Source: Cytobacillus gottheilii (GTDB lineage Bacteria > Bacillota > Bacilli > Bacillales > Cytobacillaceae). From it: a stretch of 64,000 nucleotides of DNA. A program made the translations under genes and the position numbers. Positions within the stretch are counted from its first letter, which is position 1; every line of letters begins with the position of its first letter. The stretch spans positions 167,693 through 231,692 of the forward strand of contig NZ_LT800494.1 in assembly GCF_900166665.1 (NCBI RefSeq). The letters run 5' to 3'. The notes below the pieces were generated by a model that saw only the letters and a list, made by a program, of their open reading frames with translations, did no database searches and was not told the DNA's origin. Positions 49,983-59,132 of the stretch are shown here, in pieces.

Positions 49983-50858
49983 ATGAAGCTTAAAAGATTG
50001 TCAGTGCTACTTGGTTTAATGGGTATACTTACTGCCTGCGGTGTAGAAAGTCAGGCTGGGACCAAGACAGAAGAGGCTGCACTCGAAACAATACGGTTTG
50101 TAGATACAGGTGCTGAAGGAATGGAAGAGCTGAAAAGAGAATTTGGGCCATTTAAAGATGCATTAGGAGCAGCTACAGGAAAGGAAATAGAATTCTTCTC
50201 TATTTCAAACAGAACGGCTGCTACTACAGCAATGGAGTTTGGTCAAGTTGATTTAGTGCTTACTGGTCCAGGTGAATATGTGACAATGAAAAACGCAATC
50301 AATGTAAAAGGTGTTGTTGGTATTACAAGACCTGGATATCGCAGTGTCATTGCAGTTCCTGCAAGCAGTGAAATACAAAGTATTGAAGAACTCAAGGGGA
50401 AAACGATTGCGATGAAAGACATCGGTTCAACATCAGGACATGTTGCGCCTGTGGGAATGTTAATGGATGCTGGTCTTGACCCCGAAAAGGATGTAGAAAC
50501 ACTAATGCTGGGAGAAACATTTGTAGAAGCATTTAAAGCAGGTGAAACAGATGCGGTTGCATTTTCTCTTTCCCGCTATAACGATTTAGTGGAAGAATGG
50601 GGTGCCGAGAATGTACGGGTACTAGCCGAAAGTGACGACCTGCCAAATGATCTTTTTGTAGCTAGTGAGGAATTTTCCGAAGAACAAGTGGAAGAGCTTA
50701 GGCAGCAAATGATAGAGGGGCAGGATCAGCTGCTTGAAAGTATGATCACAACAGGTGAGCATGATCATTATTCAGAAAGTGAATTTGTAATTGTGAACGA
50801 TGAAGATTACGATGATCTGCGAAAGATCTATGAAAAATTAGGAATCGAAGTCAATTAG
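49983..50858 (+). CDS. phnD: Phosphonate-type ABC transporter substrate-binding lipoprotein
   Basis: The 291-residue PhnD-family protein has a lipoprotein signal with lipobox ILTAC and lipidated C19. The family features are the repeated ligand loops SNRTAATTAMEFGQVDLVLTGPGEY in part (FGQVDLVLTGPGEY), IALDIGSTSGHVAP-like KDIGSTSGHVAPVGML, and AFKAGETDAVAFS. The frame opens at 49944, but GGGAGG lies 8 nt before the ATG at 49983. Substrates in the family include phosphonates, phosphite and hypophosphite. It heads a three-gene importer operon. Confidence 0.85.
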   Translation: MKLKRLSVLLGLMGILTACGVESQAGTKTEEAALETIRFVDTGAEGMEELKREFGPFKDALGAATGKEIEFFSISNRTAATTAMEFGQVDLVLTGPGEYVTMKNAINVKGVVGITRPGYRSVIAVPASSEIQSIEELKGKTIAMKDIGSTSGHVAPVGMLMDAGLDPEKDVETLMLGETFVEAFKAGETDAVAFSLSRYNDLVEEWGAENVRVLAESDDLPNDLFVASEEFSEEQVEELRQQMIEGQDQLLESMITTGEHDHYSESEFVIVNDEDYDDLRKIYEKLGIEVN

Positions 50859-50871
50859 TTGGAGGACATTC

Positions 50872-51636
50872 ATGCTGCAGGTAAAACAGGTTACGAAAAG
50901 GTTTAATGATGGAACGGTGGCATTGTCTTCTATTGACATGAATATACAAGCGGGAGAATTAGTCATTTTACTGGGTCATAATGGTTCAGGAAAATCGACG
51001 TTATTACGAACGATTGGGGGATTAGAGGCTGCTACATCCGGTGATATTTTATTAAGTGGTGAGTCTATTTCCCATGGTGGAAGAAGGCAGATGAGAAATT
51101 TACGTAAAAAAATGGGTCATGTATTCCAAAAGTTTCATTTAATCCCTAACTTATCTGTTTTTCAGAATGTCCTATTTGGAGCACTTGGACGGCATCCATT
51201 AGTAGTTTCGACACTCCACCCATTTGCCAAAAAAGCACTACGTGAGAAAGCCATGAGTTGTCTGGAGCGGGTTAATCTTGATCACTTGGCGTCGAGACGG
51301 GCTGACCAGCTCTCCGGCGGACAGCAGCAGCGGGTAGCGATAGCGAGAATGTTGATGCAAGAGCCATCTATTATTCTGGCAGATGAGCCAATTGCATCTC
51401 TTGATCCCAAGGCAGGAGTAGAAGTAATGGACTTATTGATTGAAGTGGCAAAGGAACAGGGGATGACGTTAATCTGCACGCTTCACCAGCTTGACTTAGC
51501 TGCAGAATATGGAAATAGGTTTGTTGGATTAAGCAGCGGAAGGCTTGTTATGGATGAGAAGAAATCACATCATCATACCCCTCGTTCATTTGCTTGGCTG
51601 TATGAGGGAGAAAAGGAGCTGCTTGAAAATGTCTAA
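50872..51636 (+). CDS. phnC: Phosphonate-type ABC transporter ATPase
   Basis: The 254-residue ATPase has Walker A GHNGSGKSTLL, Q-loop HVFQKFHLIPNLSVFQNV, signature QLSGGQQQRVAIARM, Walker B PSIILADEPIASLDP and the H-loop CTLHQLDLAAEYG, with the Phn-type insertion HPLVVSTLHPFAKKA. GGAGG precedes the ATG. Its 3' end overlaps the permease start by 8 bp. Confidence 0.9.
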   Translation: MLQVKQVTKRFNDGTVALSSIDMNIQAGELVILLGHNGSGKSTLLRTIGGLEAATSGDILLSGESISHGGRRQMRNLRKKMGHVFQKFHLIPNLSVFQNVLFGALGRHPLVVSTLHPFAKKALREKAMSCLERVNLDHLASRRADQLSGGQQQRVAIARMLMQEPSIILADEPIASLDPKAGVEVMDLLIEVAKEQGMTLICTLHQLDLAAEYGNRFVGLSSGRLVMDEKKSHHHTPRSFAWLYEGEKELLENV

Positions 51637-52429
51637 CCGTACGAATAAAAGCAGTATGCCTCCGCGTTTTTCCATGCCTCCTGTTTGGAGCTGGATTGTG
51701 ATGGTAGGATTTCTAGTGTTTTTTATTTCAGGCGTAGTAAACGCTAACATATCAATAAATAGAGTATGGGAAGGGGCCTCCAATATTGGCACGTTCCTTG
51801 CAAGGGCGTTTCCGCCGGATATGAGCCGCTGGGATAGTATTTTAATGGCGATGCTTGAGACATTTGAAATAGCACTTGTTGGTACAGTACTTGGTGTAGT
51901 CATTAGTCTCCCAATTGCTCTATTGATTTCTCAAAATACAACTCCGCATGTCGCGGTTAGCCGTGCCCTTCGGTTCATGGTATCTGTTATGCGGACTGTG
52001 CCGGATTTAGTATGGGCGCTCATATTTGTAATATCTGTCGGTTTAGGTTCATTCGCAGGGATCTTAACGATTATGGTAGATACGATTGCTTTTTGTGCCC
52101 GTTTCTTTTCAGAGAGAATTGAGGAGATTGATAAGGGTCCGGTGGAGGCCATTCAGTCTACAGGCAGCAATCGTTTAGGAATTTACGCTGCTTCCATTAT
52201 TCCAATCGGTTTTCCTTCCTTCGTTGCCACAGGTTTATTTTCTGTAGAGAAAGCTATACGTTCAGCGGTTGTCCTTGGCCTTGTTGGTGCAGGAGGAATA
52301 GGGATTGAGTTATCGACTTCTATGTCTTTAATGAAATATGATGAGGCATTTATGATTATTATCATTATTTTTATCGTGGTTGTTATGGTTGAACAGCTTT
52401 CATCAGTGATACGAAAAAAGATAATTTAA
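51629..52429 (+). CDS. phnE: Phosphonate-type ABC transporter permease
   Basis: The 266-residue permease has five or six membrane helices and the PhnE-family coupling loop EEIDKGPVEAIQSTGSNRLG, preceded by SVMRTVPDLVWALIFVISVG. The frame is open from 51545 inside phnC. I chose the ATG at 51629, which has GGAG 10 nt upstream and overlaps phnC by 8 bp. It completes a PhnDCE importer. No C-P lyase or phosphonatase gene is near, so the fate of the substrate is not shown here. Confidence 0.88.
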   Translation: MSNRTNKSSMPPRFSMPPVWSWIVMVGFLVFFISGVVNANISINRVWEGASNIGTFLARAFPPDMSRWDSILMAMLETFEIALVGTVLGVVISLPIALLISQNTTPHVAVSRALRFMVSVMRTVPDLVWALIFVISVGLGSFAGILTIMVDTIAFCARFFSERIEEIDKGPVEAIQSTGSNRLGIYAASIIPIGFPSFVATGLFSVEKAIRSAVVLGLVGAGGIGIELSTSMSLMKYDEAFMIIIIIFIVVVMVEQLSSVIRKKII

Positions 52430-52454
52430 GGAATGAACAAGGAGGAAACATAGA

Positions 52455-53054
52455 TTGCTTTTTTTAGTGCGCCATGGAGAAACAGAATGGAATTTACAAA
52501 AGAGATTACAAGGGCAAAAGGATATCCCTCTAAGCAAAATAGGCATTGAACAAGCACAACAATTAGAAGGACATTTCCATCAGCAGCAAATTGTTTTTGA
52601 GCATATATATACGAGCGATTTACTTCGGGCGAAACAAACAGCTCAATTACTAGTGAGAAAAATGACTGATAAAATGATTAAAACAGATATCAATTTAAGA
52701 GAACGTTATTATGGGGAGCTCGAAGGGAAATATATAGCGGAAATTGAAAAGTTAATCCCGAATTATCAGGTTAATTTCGGCGAGAAGATGCTTTATGGAA
52801 TAGAATCGTTAGAAGATATGCAGAAAAGAATGGCCGCAATTATTACTTCTATTGCAGTAAAGACAAAGGGTTCACCAACGTTAATTGTTTCTCATGGAGG
52901 AGCGATTAATGCTTTTCTCCATTTCATAACTAATGGTGAAATGGGTACCGGGAAAGGCCGCTTGGCAAATACAGCGATCACTCAGCTTGATTGGATTGAT
53001 CAAAGCTTTCAAGTCAAAACCTACAATGACACCCCCCATATTGTGGTGAATTAG
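52455..53054 (+). CDS. Histidine phosphatase family protein
   Basis: The 199-residue protein is a phosphoglycerate-mutase-like phosphatase. The phosphorylated histidine is in LFLVRHGETEWNLQ at the start, with arginines in YTSDLLRAKQTA and RERYYGELEG. The second catalytic histidine is in LIVSHGGAINAFL. Start is TTG after GGAGG, 25 bp behind phnE, so it may belong to the phn operon and handle an imported phosphorus compound, though family members act on many phosphoesters. Confidence 0.85.
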   Translation: MLFLVRHGETEWNLQKRLQGQKDIPLSKIGIEQAQQLEGHFHQQQIVFEHIYTSDLLRAKQTAQLLVRKMTDKMIKTDINLRERYYGELEGKYIAEIEKLIPNYQVNFGEKMLYGIESLEDMQKRMAAIITSIAVKTKGSPTLIVSHGGAINAFLHFITNGEMGTGKGRLANTAITQLDWIDQSFQVKTYNDTPHIVVN

Positions 53055-53060
53055 TGGAAT

Positions 53061-53106
53061 AAAGCCTCTCAAAGAGTGTTACAATCTTTGAAAGGCTTTA
53101 TTTTTT
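53061..53106 (+). terminator. Rho-independent terminator after phosphatase gene
   Basis: The 15-bp stem aaagcctctcaaaga / tctttgaaaggcttt is followed by atttttt. It ends the phn/phosphatase transcript. Confidence 0.85.
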
Positions 53107-53219
53107 CTTATTGAATCGTGTCTGACTCCAAAGTCGTCATTAAACAAGCAAACCATTAAAGTGTTACTATAAAAAGGAACAGGAAGTGCCTAGAAGATAG
53201 AGGTCAAGGGGGATGTCAG

Positions 53220-54317
53220 GTGTACATAAAAACCTTAAAAGCAGGTTCAATCATTATCATGTTTTTTCTGATTATTTACTTAGGAACTTTAATTGACTGG
53301 ATATTTAAACCCCTAAGTGTGTTTGTACAGACCTTGTTTTTCCCTATTTTAATTGCAGGAATTCTCTTTTACATGTTTAGACCAGTTATTCAATTATTGA
53401 GCAGAAGAATGTCCAGGATGCTGTCAATTGTTCTTCTGTTTGTTGTGTTAATTGGCCTGCTCATTTCTTTCTTATATTTTATCGTTCCTGAAATCGAGAG
53501 ACAATTTCATAATCTGATTATAAATATGCCGAATATCGTATCAGAGCTCCGCTTGCAGCTGATTACCTTACAGCAAAATGAAATGGTCCAGCGATTTGGT
53601 TTAGAAGAGCTATTTAATTGGGAGGACCAGCTTGATCAGGTTGGCACTGTCGTTGGCCGGCTTGTTGGAGACGTGGTTTCTACGAGTGTAAAGCTAATTA
53701 GTACCTTATTTAGCACAATCATTTTGGTATTTATTGTTCCGTTTATTTTATTTTATTTGTTAAAAGAAGGCGAAAAGCTTCCAACATTCTTTTTAAAGTT
53801 TTTTGATGAAGAAAAGCGGCGTGAAGTTGGCGCTATCCTGACGAATATGGATGAAACATTGAGTAATTATATTCAAGGTGTCCTGATTGTTTGTTCATTT
53901 GTGGGGGTTCTTTACTTTGCTGGCTTCTCAATCATTGGGTTGGATTATGCCTTGATATTGGCCATCATTGGTATGGTGACGAACATTATTCCATATCTCG
54001 GCCCGTGGCTCGGGGCGATTCCTTCCGCCACAATTGGTCTGCTTCATTCTCCGATGATGGCACTATTGGTTTTAATTATTATTGTTGTCATCCAGCAAGT
54101 CGAGAGCATCATCGTGCAGCCGCAAATTATTGGGAAAAAGATGTCTATTCATCCAGTAACTGTTTTGGCATTGGTGCTGGTGGCAGGGCGATTTATCGGA
54201 ATTATAGGGATGGTGTTAGTCATCCCGGTTTATGCGGTAGTAAAGGTTTTAGTCATTTATTTATACAGACTTTGGAAAATAAGGGTGAGGGAAAACAACA
54301 ATAAAAAGACGGAATAG
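53220..54317 (+). CDS. AI-2E family membrane transporter
   Basis: The 365-residue protein has about eight membrane helices, a soluble stretch at about 85-150, and the family block IIGLDYALILAIIGMVTNIIPYLGPWLGAIPS in part (TNIIPYLGPWLGAIP) near residue 260. Start is GTG with AGGGGG upstream. The family was named for autoinducer-2 export, but several members are sodium/proton antiporters, so function is open. The gene stands alone between terminators. Confidence 0.82.
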   Translation: MYIKTLKAGSIIIMFFLIIYLGTLIDWIFKPLSVFVQTLFFPILIAGILFYMFRPVIQLLSRRMSRMLSIVLLFVVLIGLLISFLYFIVPEIERQFHNLIINMPNIVSELRLQLITLQQNEMVQRFGLEELFNWEDQLDQVGTVVGRLVGDVVSTSVKLISTLFSTIILVFIVPFILFYLLKEGEKLPTFFLKFFDEEKRREVGAILTNMDETLSNYIQGVLIVCSFVGVLYFAGFSIIGLDYALILAIIGMVTNIIPYLGPWLGAIPSATIGLLHSPMMALLVLIIIVVIQQVESIIVQPQIIGKKMSIHPVTVLALVLVAGRFIGIIGMVLVIPVYAVVKVLVIYLYRLWKIRVRENNNKKTE

Positions 54318-54417
54318 TGCTTGGCAAGAGAGGCTGTTATGATATAAGGCTCTGTAATGGTATGATAGCGTATATGCAGAGGGCTTCATAAATATTAAAA
54401 ATTGATAGGATGACAAG

Positions 54418-55611
54418 ATGAAACAAGATGTCACGTTAACGGTTAAGAACAAATTTGTAAATAAATTCAAAGAAGGATATCCGCTGATCTCAAAGGAGTC
54501 TGTTCTGAAGTTGCATGATGGGATTGAAGAGGGTACCATTGTGAAGCTTGTAGATGAAAAGAACAGATTTATTGCAAAAGGCTATTATGGCAAGCAGAAC
54601 AAAGGACACGGATGGGTTTTAACAAGAAATGAAAAAGAGCAGATTGACCAGTCTTTTTTCATAAAGCAATTAAAGAAGGCCATTGAGAGCCGGAAATCAT
54701 TTTTCAATAATCAGGATACTACTGCCTTCAGAATAGTAAACGGCGAGGGTGATGGTTTAGGCGGCTTAACGATTGAGTATTTTGATGGCTATTATTTAAT
54801 CCATTGGTATAGTAAAGGGATTTACAGCTTTCGGGAGTCTATTATCGGGGCATTGCAGGAATTGGTACAGTACAAGGCAATCTATCAGAAGAAGCGGTTT
54901 GCTGAGAGTGGAAAATATATTGAGGAAGATGATTTTGTTACTGGAGAAAGAGGTACTTTCCCTATAATCGTAAAAGAAAATGGAGTTCAATTTGCGGTTT
55001 ACTTAAATGAAAGTGCAATGGTTGGCGTCTTTTTAGATCAAAGAGAAGTAAGGAAAAAAATCCGTGACGTGTATGCGGCTGGCAAAAAAGTATTAAATAC
55101 CTTTTCTTATACAGGTGCCTTTTCCGTGTTTGCCGCTTTAGGAGATGCTGAAAAGACAACTAGTGTTGATTTAGCAAATAGAAGCCTAAGCAAAACAATA
55201 GAGCAATTCAGTATAAATGGAATTGACTATGAAGCACAGGATATTATTGTAGAAGATGTATTCCGCTATTTTAAATATGCGGTGAAAAAGCAGTTGAAGT
55301 TTGATATGGTGATTCTCGATCCTCCAAGCTTTGCACGGTCAAAAAAGATGGTATTCAGTGCTGAAAAAGATTACAAAAATCTTCTGAAGGAAACAATCTC
55401 CATTACAGAAGATGGTGGGATCATCGTAGCATCAACAAATGCCAGCTCTTTCAATATGAATAAATTCAAAGGGTTTATTGATCAGGCTTTTAAAGAATCC
55501 AATAAGAAGTATGAGCTTCTGGAAGAATATTCTCTGCCTGAGGATTTTAAAACGATTAAGTCATTTCCTGAGGGAGATTACTTGAAGGTCGTGTTTGTTA
55601 AAAGCTTATAG
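54418..55611 (+). CDS. Class I SAM-dependent rRNA methyltransferase, RlmI/YwbD type
   Basis: The 397-residue protein has an N-terminal PUA domain (about 8-80, EGTIVKLVDEKNRFIAKGYY), a middle EEHEA-like region, and a C-terminal Rossmann methyltransferase domain (about 215-390). The catalytic-site motif VILDPPSFARSKK and the SAM loop LNTFSYTGAFSVFAAL are the RlmI/Cfr-unrelated m5C-methylase signatures. It likely methylates a cytosine in 23S rRNA. AGGATGA precedes the ATG. Confidence 0.88.
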   Translation: MKQDVTLTVKNKFVNKFKEGYPLISKESVLKLHDGIEEGTIVKLVDEKNRFIAKGYYGKQNKGHGWVLTRNEKEQIDQSFFIKQLKKAIESRKSFFNNQDTTAFRIVNGEGDGLGGLTIEYFDGYYLIHWYSKGIYSFRESIIGALQELVQYKAIYQKKRFAESGKYIEEDDFVTGERGTFPIIVKENGVQFAVYLNESAMVGVFLDQREVRKKIRDVYAAGKKVLNTFSYTGAFSVFAALGDAEKTTSVDLANRSLSKTIEQFSINGIDYEAQDIIVEDVFRYFKYAVKKQLKFDMVILDPPSFARSKKMVFSAEKDYKNLLKETISITEDGGIIVASTNASSFNMNKFKGFIDQAFKESNKKYELLEEYSLPEDFKTIKSFPEGDYLKVVFVKSL

Positions 55612-55616
55612 TAAAG

Positions 55617-55638
55617 AGGAAGGGAGTGATCCCTTCCT
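55617..55638. terminator. Bidirectional terminator between convergent genes
   Basis: The stem aggaaggga / tcccttcct with a 4-nt loop is followed by tgtttt. It serves the methyltransferase gene (plus) and gnd (minus). Confidence 0.8.
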
Positions 55639-55642
55639 TGTT

Positions 55643-56539
55643 TTAATGGTTTTTTTCCACCGCATGCCCGCCGAATTCATTTCTCAGGGCTGCAACGACT
55701 TTTCCAGTGAAAGTATCTGTTTCCTGGGAACGATAGCGCATAAGCAGTGACATCGCAATGACTGGTGTAGCAGTCTGCAGGTCTAAAGCTGTTTCAACTG
55801 TCCATTTGCCTTCTCCAGAAGAGTGCATAATACCTTTAATCTCATCCAGTCTAGCGTCCTTGGAAAAGGCCTGCTGCGTTAATTCCATTAGCCAGGAACG
55901 GATGACGGATCCATTATTGTACACCTTTGCCACCTTTTCATAATCATAGTCAAATTGGCTTTTCTCCAATATTTCAAAGCCTTCTCCAATAGCAGCCATC
56001 ATGCCGTACTCAATGCCATTGTGCACCATTTTTAAGAAATGGCCGCTTCCTGCTTCACCTGCATAAAGGTATCCATTGTCTACCGCTGTATCTTTAAAAA
56101 TCGGCTCCACTATTGTCCATGCTTCCTTATCCCCGCCGACCATATAACAAGCTCCATTTCGGGCACCTTCTATTCCGCCAGAAGTACCGACATCCATAAA
56201 ATGAATACCCTTTTCTCTTAATTGGCTGTATCGGCTCAAGGATTCTTTATAATGAGAATTGCCAGCATCAATGACAATATCTCCTTTATCTAAGTGTGGC
56301 ACAATCTCTTGAATTACAGGATCCACAACAGTGTGGGGAATCATCAGCCAGAGAACACGCGGTTTATTTAAAGCTTGAACAAGATCTCTTAGGTTATCAA
56401 ATCCGTGCGCACCGTAGAGGTTCATTTCTTCTACTGCCATTTTATTCAGATCATAGGCAGCGACCTCATGTTTATGATCAATTAAATTTTGTCCTAATTG
56501 CATGCCCATTTTCCCTAACCCTATTAATCCAACTTTCAT
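55643..56539 (-). CDS. gnd: 6-phosphogluconate dehydrogenase, short form (GntZ/YqeC type)
   Basis: The 298-residue protein is the short form of decarboxylating 6-phosphogluconate dehydrogenase. The Rossmann loop is MKVGLIGLGKMGMQLGQNL, the substrate site DVGTSGGIEGARNG, and the catalytic lysine lies in HFLKMVHNGIEYGMM. It makes ribulose-5-phosphate, CO2 and a reduced nicotinamide. AAGGAGG precedes the ATG. It is 37 bp downstream of zwf in one operon, and ribulose-5-phosphate is the formaldehyde acceptor of the HxlA enzyme encoded nearby. Confidence 0.92.
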   Translation of the reverse strand: MKVGLIGLGKMGMQLGQNLIDHKHEVAAYDLNKMAVEEMNLYGAHGFDNLRDLVQALNKPRVLWLMIPHTVVDPVIQEIVPHLDKGDIVIDAGNSHYKESLSRYSQLREKGIHFMDVGTSGGIEGARNGACYMVGGDKEAWTIVEPIFKDTAVDNGYLYAGEAGSGHFLKMVHNGIEYGMMAAIGEGFEILEKSQFDYDYEKVAKVYNNGSVIRSWLMELTQQAFSKDARLDEIKGIMHSSGEGKWTVETALDLQTATPVIAMSLLMRYRSQETDTFTGKVVAALRNEFGGHAVEKNH

Positions 56540-56576
56540 CTGACATGTCCTCCTTAACGTTTTGCAGTACTATTTT

Positions 56577-58028
56577 TTACCACCATTTATGCCCAAATTC
56601 ATCTAACAGCTTTTGAGCAGCATGGGGTCCCATTGATCCGGATGTGTAGAGGTGCAGCGGAACAAGATCTTCTTCAAATGCTTCCAGGATCGGTTCAACC
56701 CATTTCCAGGAGCTCTCAACTTCCTCCCAATGAGCAAAAAAGGTAGGATCTCCACTGAGAGCATCAAAGAGCAATCGTTCATAGGCTTCTGGCAAATCGC
56801 GCTGACTGGCAGAGAAATGCACATTAATAGGCTCAATCTTTCCACTCATGAGACTTTTGCTATTTAACTGCAGCGAAACGCCTTCGTTTGGAAAAATGCT
56901 AATTGTTAATAGGTTTGGTTTTATGTTTTCTATCTCAAAAGAATCCAGATCACTGGAATTTCTGAATTCAACAACAATCTTAGTTGTTTTTTCCTGCATT
57001 CGTTTCCCTGTTCGAATATAAAAAGGTACACCCTTCCAGTAAGGATGATCGATCCATACGCGGGCAGCGATAAAAGTATCATTTTTGGATTGGGCTTGAA
57101 CGCCTGTTTCTTCGCTATAGGAAACAACGGGCTGTCCCTTTATTTCACCTGAGAGATATTGTCCTCTTACTATTTGTGCTTTGGCATCCTCTTTAGTTAA
57201 TGGTCTTATTGATTCCATTACCTCTCTTTTCCCATTCCGGATATCATAAGCACTCTTTTTCTCAGGGATGCGCATAGCCGTCATCATAAGCAGCTGGAGC
57301 AGATGGTTTTGAACCATATCACGAATGGCTCCAGTATGATCATAATAGTCCGCTCGATTTTCTACTCCTACCGTTTCGCTGGCTGTTATTTGGACATTCG
57401 AGATAAACTGATTGTTCCAAATGGCTTTTAACAGTGGATTGGCAAGCACGAAAGCCTCCAAGTTTTGTACCATTGGTTTTCCGAGATAATGGTCGATTCG
57501 AAAGATTTCCTCTTCCTCAAAGGTTCTGCTCAGTTTTTCATTTAGGGCTTGTGCAGAATATACATCATGGCCAAATGGCTTCTCTATGATTAATCGCTTC
57601 CAGCCATTGGTGGTACCTAAGCCACTTCTCTTAATATTTAAAGCAATGACATCAAAAAATTGCGGAGCAACTGATAAGTAAAACATTCTATTCTCTGCAA
57701 TTTTTTGTTCTGCTTCATGTTTTTCTGCTAATTTAAGCAATTCCTGATAGCCTTTTGGGTCGGTCACATCTAATTGGCAGTAATGAAATAGTTTAACAAA
57801 CTCCTGTTTTTTGGAAACGTCGTTTAAAAGGTGTCTTGAGAAAGTATAAAGTGAATCTTTTACTTTAGCCTGAAATTCAGCGTCAGTGCAGTTATTTCTT
57901 CCAACCCCTATAACTGAAAAGGATTTCGGTAATTTTTGATCGAGAAATAAGGTGAACAGTGCAGGATAGATTTTTCTTTTTGCTAAATCACCTGTTGCCC
58001 CGAATAAAACAAATGTCATAGAATCCAT
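56577..58028 (-). CDS. zwf: Glucose-6-phosphate 1-dehydrogenase
   Basis: The 483-residue enzyme oxidises glucose-6-phosphate to 6-phosphogluconolactone with NADP. The coenzyme loop is VLFGATGDLAKRKIYPAL, and the active-site motif RIDHYLGKPMVQN carries the catalytic histidine region. Length is normal. AGGG lies upstream of the ATG. With gnd it forms an operon whose promoter region holds the same 27-nt element as the hxlAB promoter, so it may serve formaldehyde oxidation as well as the pentose-phosphate route. Confidence 0.95.
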   Translation of the reverse strand: MDSMTFVLFGATGDLAKRKIYPALFTLFLDQKLPKSFSVIGVGRNNCTDAEFQAKVKDSLYTFSRHLLNDVSKKQEFVKLFHYCQLDVTDPKGYQELLKLAEKHEAEQKIAENRMFYLSVAPQFFDVIALNIKRSGLGTTNGWKRLIIEKPFGHDVYSAQALNEKLSRTFEEEEIFRIDHYLGKPMVQNLEAFVLANPLLKAIWNNQFISNVQITASETVGVENRADYYDHTGAIRDMVQNHLLQLLMMTAMRIPEKKSAYDIRNGKREVMESIRPLTKEDAKAQIVRGQYLSGEIKGQPVVSYSEETGVQAQSKNDTFIAARVWIDHPYWKGVPFYIRTGKRMQEKTTKIVVEFRNSSDLDSFEIENIKPNLLTISIFPNEGVSLQLNSKSLMSGKIEPINVHFSASQRDLPEAYERLLFDALSGDPTFFAHWEEVESSWKWVEPILEAFEEDLVPLHLYTSGSMGPHAAQKLLDEFGHKWW

Positions 58029-58133
58029 GAACAGCCCTGCTTTCTTATTGAAATGACAACAAATGATACGGAGTTTCAGTCTTTTGTATCTTTTAAGGGG
58101 TCACAACCCTGTTGAACAATGCTTTGCGAACTC

Positions 58134-58186
58134 AGTATATTATGTATAGTTAGCAGGTGAAAGTACGCACTTTCTTTTCATATAGT
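58134..58186 (-). promoter_or_regulatory. zwf promoter with element shared with hxlAB
   Basis: Read on minus, ACTATATG (58186-58179), 4 nt, then GAAAGTGCGTACTTT (58174-58160), then 20 nt, then a TATACT -10 box (58139-58134). The order, spacing and sequence are the same as in front of hxlA at 59011-59063. There is no good -35 box, which suits an activator-dependent promoter. Confidence 0.8.
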
Positions 58187-58228
58187 TACAGCGAAGTATA
58201 ATAGTGAATCAAAAGTAACCATGAAAAA

Positions 58229-58540
58229 GAAGCTGGGACAAAACGAAATTAATCTTTCTAAAACACGAACATTCAATATCCTGGTTTAGGTATTTAAACA
58301 AGTCCGTTCCATTGCACTGCGGACCCCCGCTTTCCGTGGGGAGGAAGCTGAGCCTCCTCGGAGCAAGCTCCTGCGGGGTCTCACCTTTTCCTCTGTTGCC
58401 CACAGGAGTCGAGGGTCCTCCGCTCCATTTCACTCATGTTAATAAAATATATTTTATAATCATAAAAACCGAATGATTAGAAAGATGACTTCCTAACCAT
58501 TCGGTTCTATGGGTTGTGTTAAATACTTATGTCCCAGCCT
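58229..58540 (-). repeat. ~315-bp dispersed repeat, copy C
   Basis: This is an inverted copy of the element at 14951-15266, starting aagctgggaca and ending tgtcccagcctt with intact inverted termini. The core (ctcctgcggggtctcacc, ccacaggagtcgagggtcc) is nearly identical to copy B at 25522. It lies between zwf and hxlR. Confidence 0.87.
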
Positions 58541-58551
58541 TTACTTAAGAT

Positions 58552-58917
58552 TTATTTGGTTGCTGAATGGTCTTCTGATTCTTTTTCCAGGACATCTTCA
58601 ATATAATTTTTGCCCCATTCATACATGGATTCCAAAATGGGCATGAGTCTCTGACCATGTTCTGTTAATGAATATTCCACTTTAGGAGGAACAACAGGAT
58701 ACACCTTACGATGAACAATTAAGTGGTCCTCTAATTCGCGCAATTGATTGACAAGCATTCTCTGAGTAATGCCTGGCATAAGAGACTTTAACTCCCCAAA
58801 TCTCTTCGTCCCCTCTTTGCCTAGATGCCAAAGAATCAACATTTTCCACTTTCCTCCAATAATCGCAAGCGTCAACTCTTTTTCACAGTTAAAATCTCTT
58901 TCTCCAAGATTTGGCAT
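58552..58917 (-). CDS. hxlR: HxlR-type formaldehyde-responsive transcriptional activator
   Basis: The 121-residue winged-helix protein closely matches B. subtilis Hxl[41 protein letters not shown] and [17 protein letters not shown]. With the ATG at 58917 as start, the conserved cysteine and lysine fall at C11 and K13, the same numbers as the formaldehyde-sensing residues of the B. subtilis protein. An earlier GTG at 58926 is too close to the AGGAG site. It diverges from hxlAB and should activate it when formaldehyde is present. Confidence 0.93.
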   Translation of the reverse strand: MPNLGERDFNCEKELTLAIIGGKWKMLILWHLGKEGTKRFGELKSLMPGITQRMLVNQLRELEDHLIVHRKVYPVVPPKVEYSLTEHGQRLMPILESMYEWGKNYIEDVLEKESEDHSATK

Positions 58918-59010
58918 GATGTTCACATCTCCTTTTATTTTAAATGTATGTACATAATTTTTGCCTTGATTACCCTGAAGCCACTTATATCAAACGGTAT
59001 ACTTTTTAGC

Positions 59011-59063
59011 ACTATATGCTTTGAAAGTGCGTACTTTTTCTTTTGATATATGTTCAGTATACT
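59011..59063 (+). promoter_or_regulatory. hxlAB promoter with HxlR-type element
   Basis: ACTATATG (59011-59018), 4 nt, then the palindrome-cored GAAAGTGCGTACTTT (59023-59037), 20 nt, then TATACT (59058-59063). It is the likely HxlR activator site. The same array precedes zwf. No close -35 match is present. Confidence 0.82.
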
Positions 59064-59132
59064 AAGCCGTATATTGATGAGTAAATATTTTTAATTGGAC
59101 TTATCAAAATATTCCAGTAGGAGTGAATGTTC

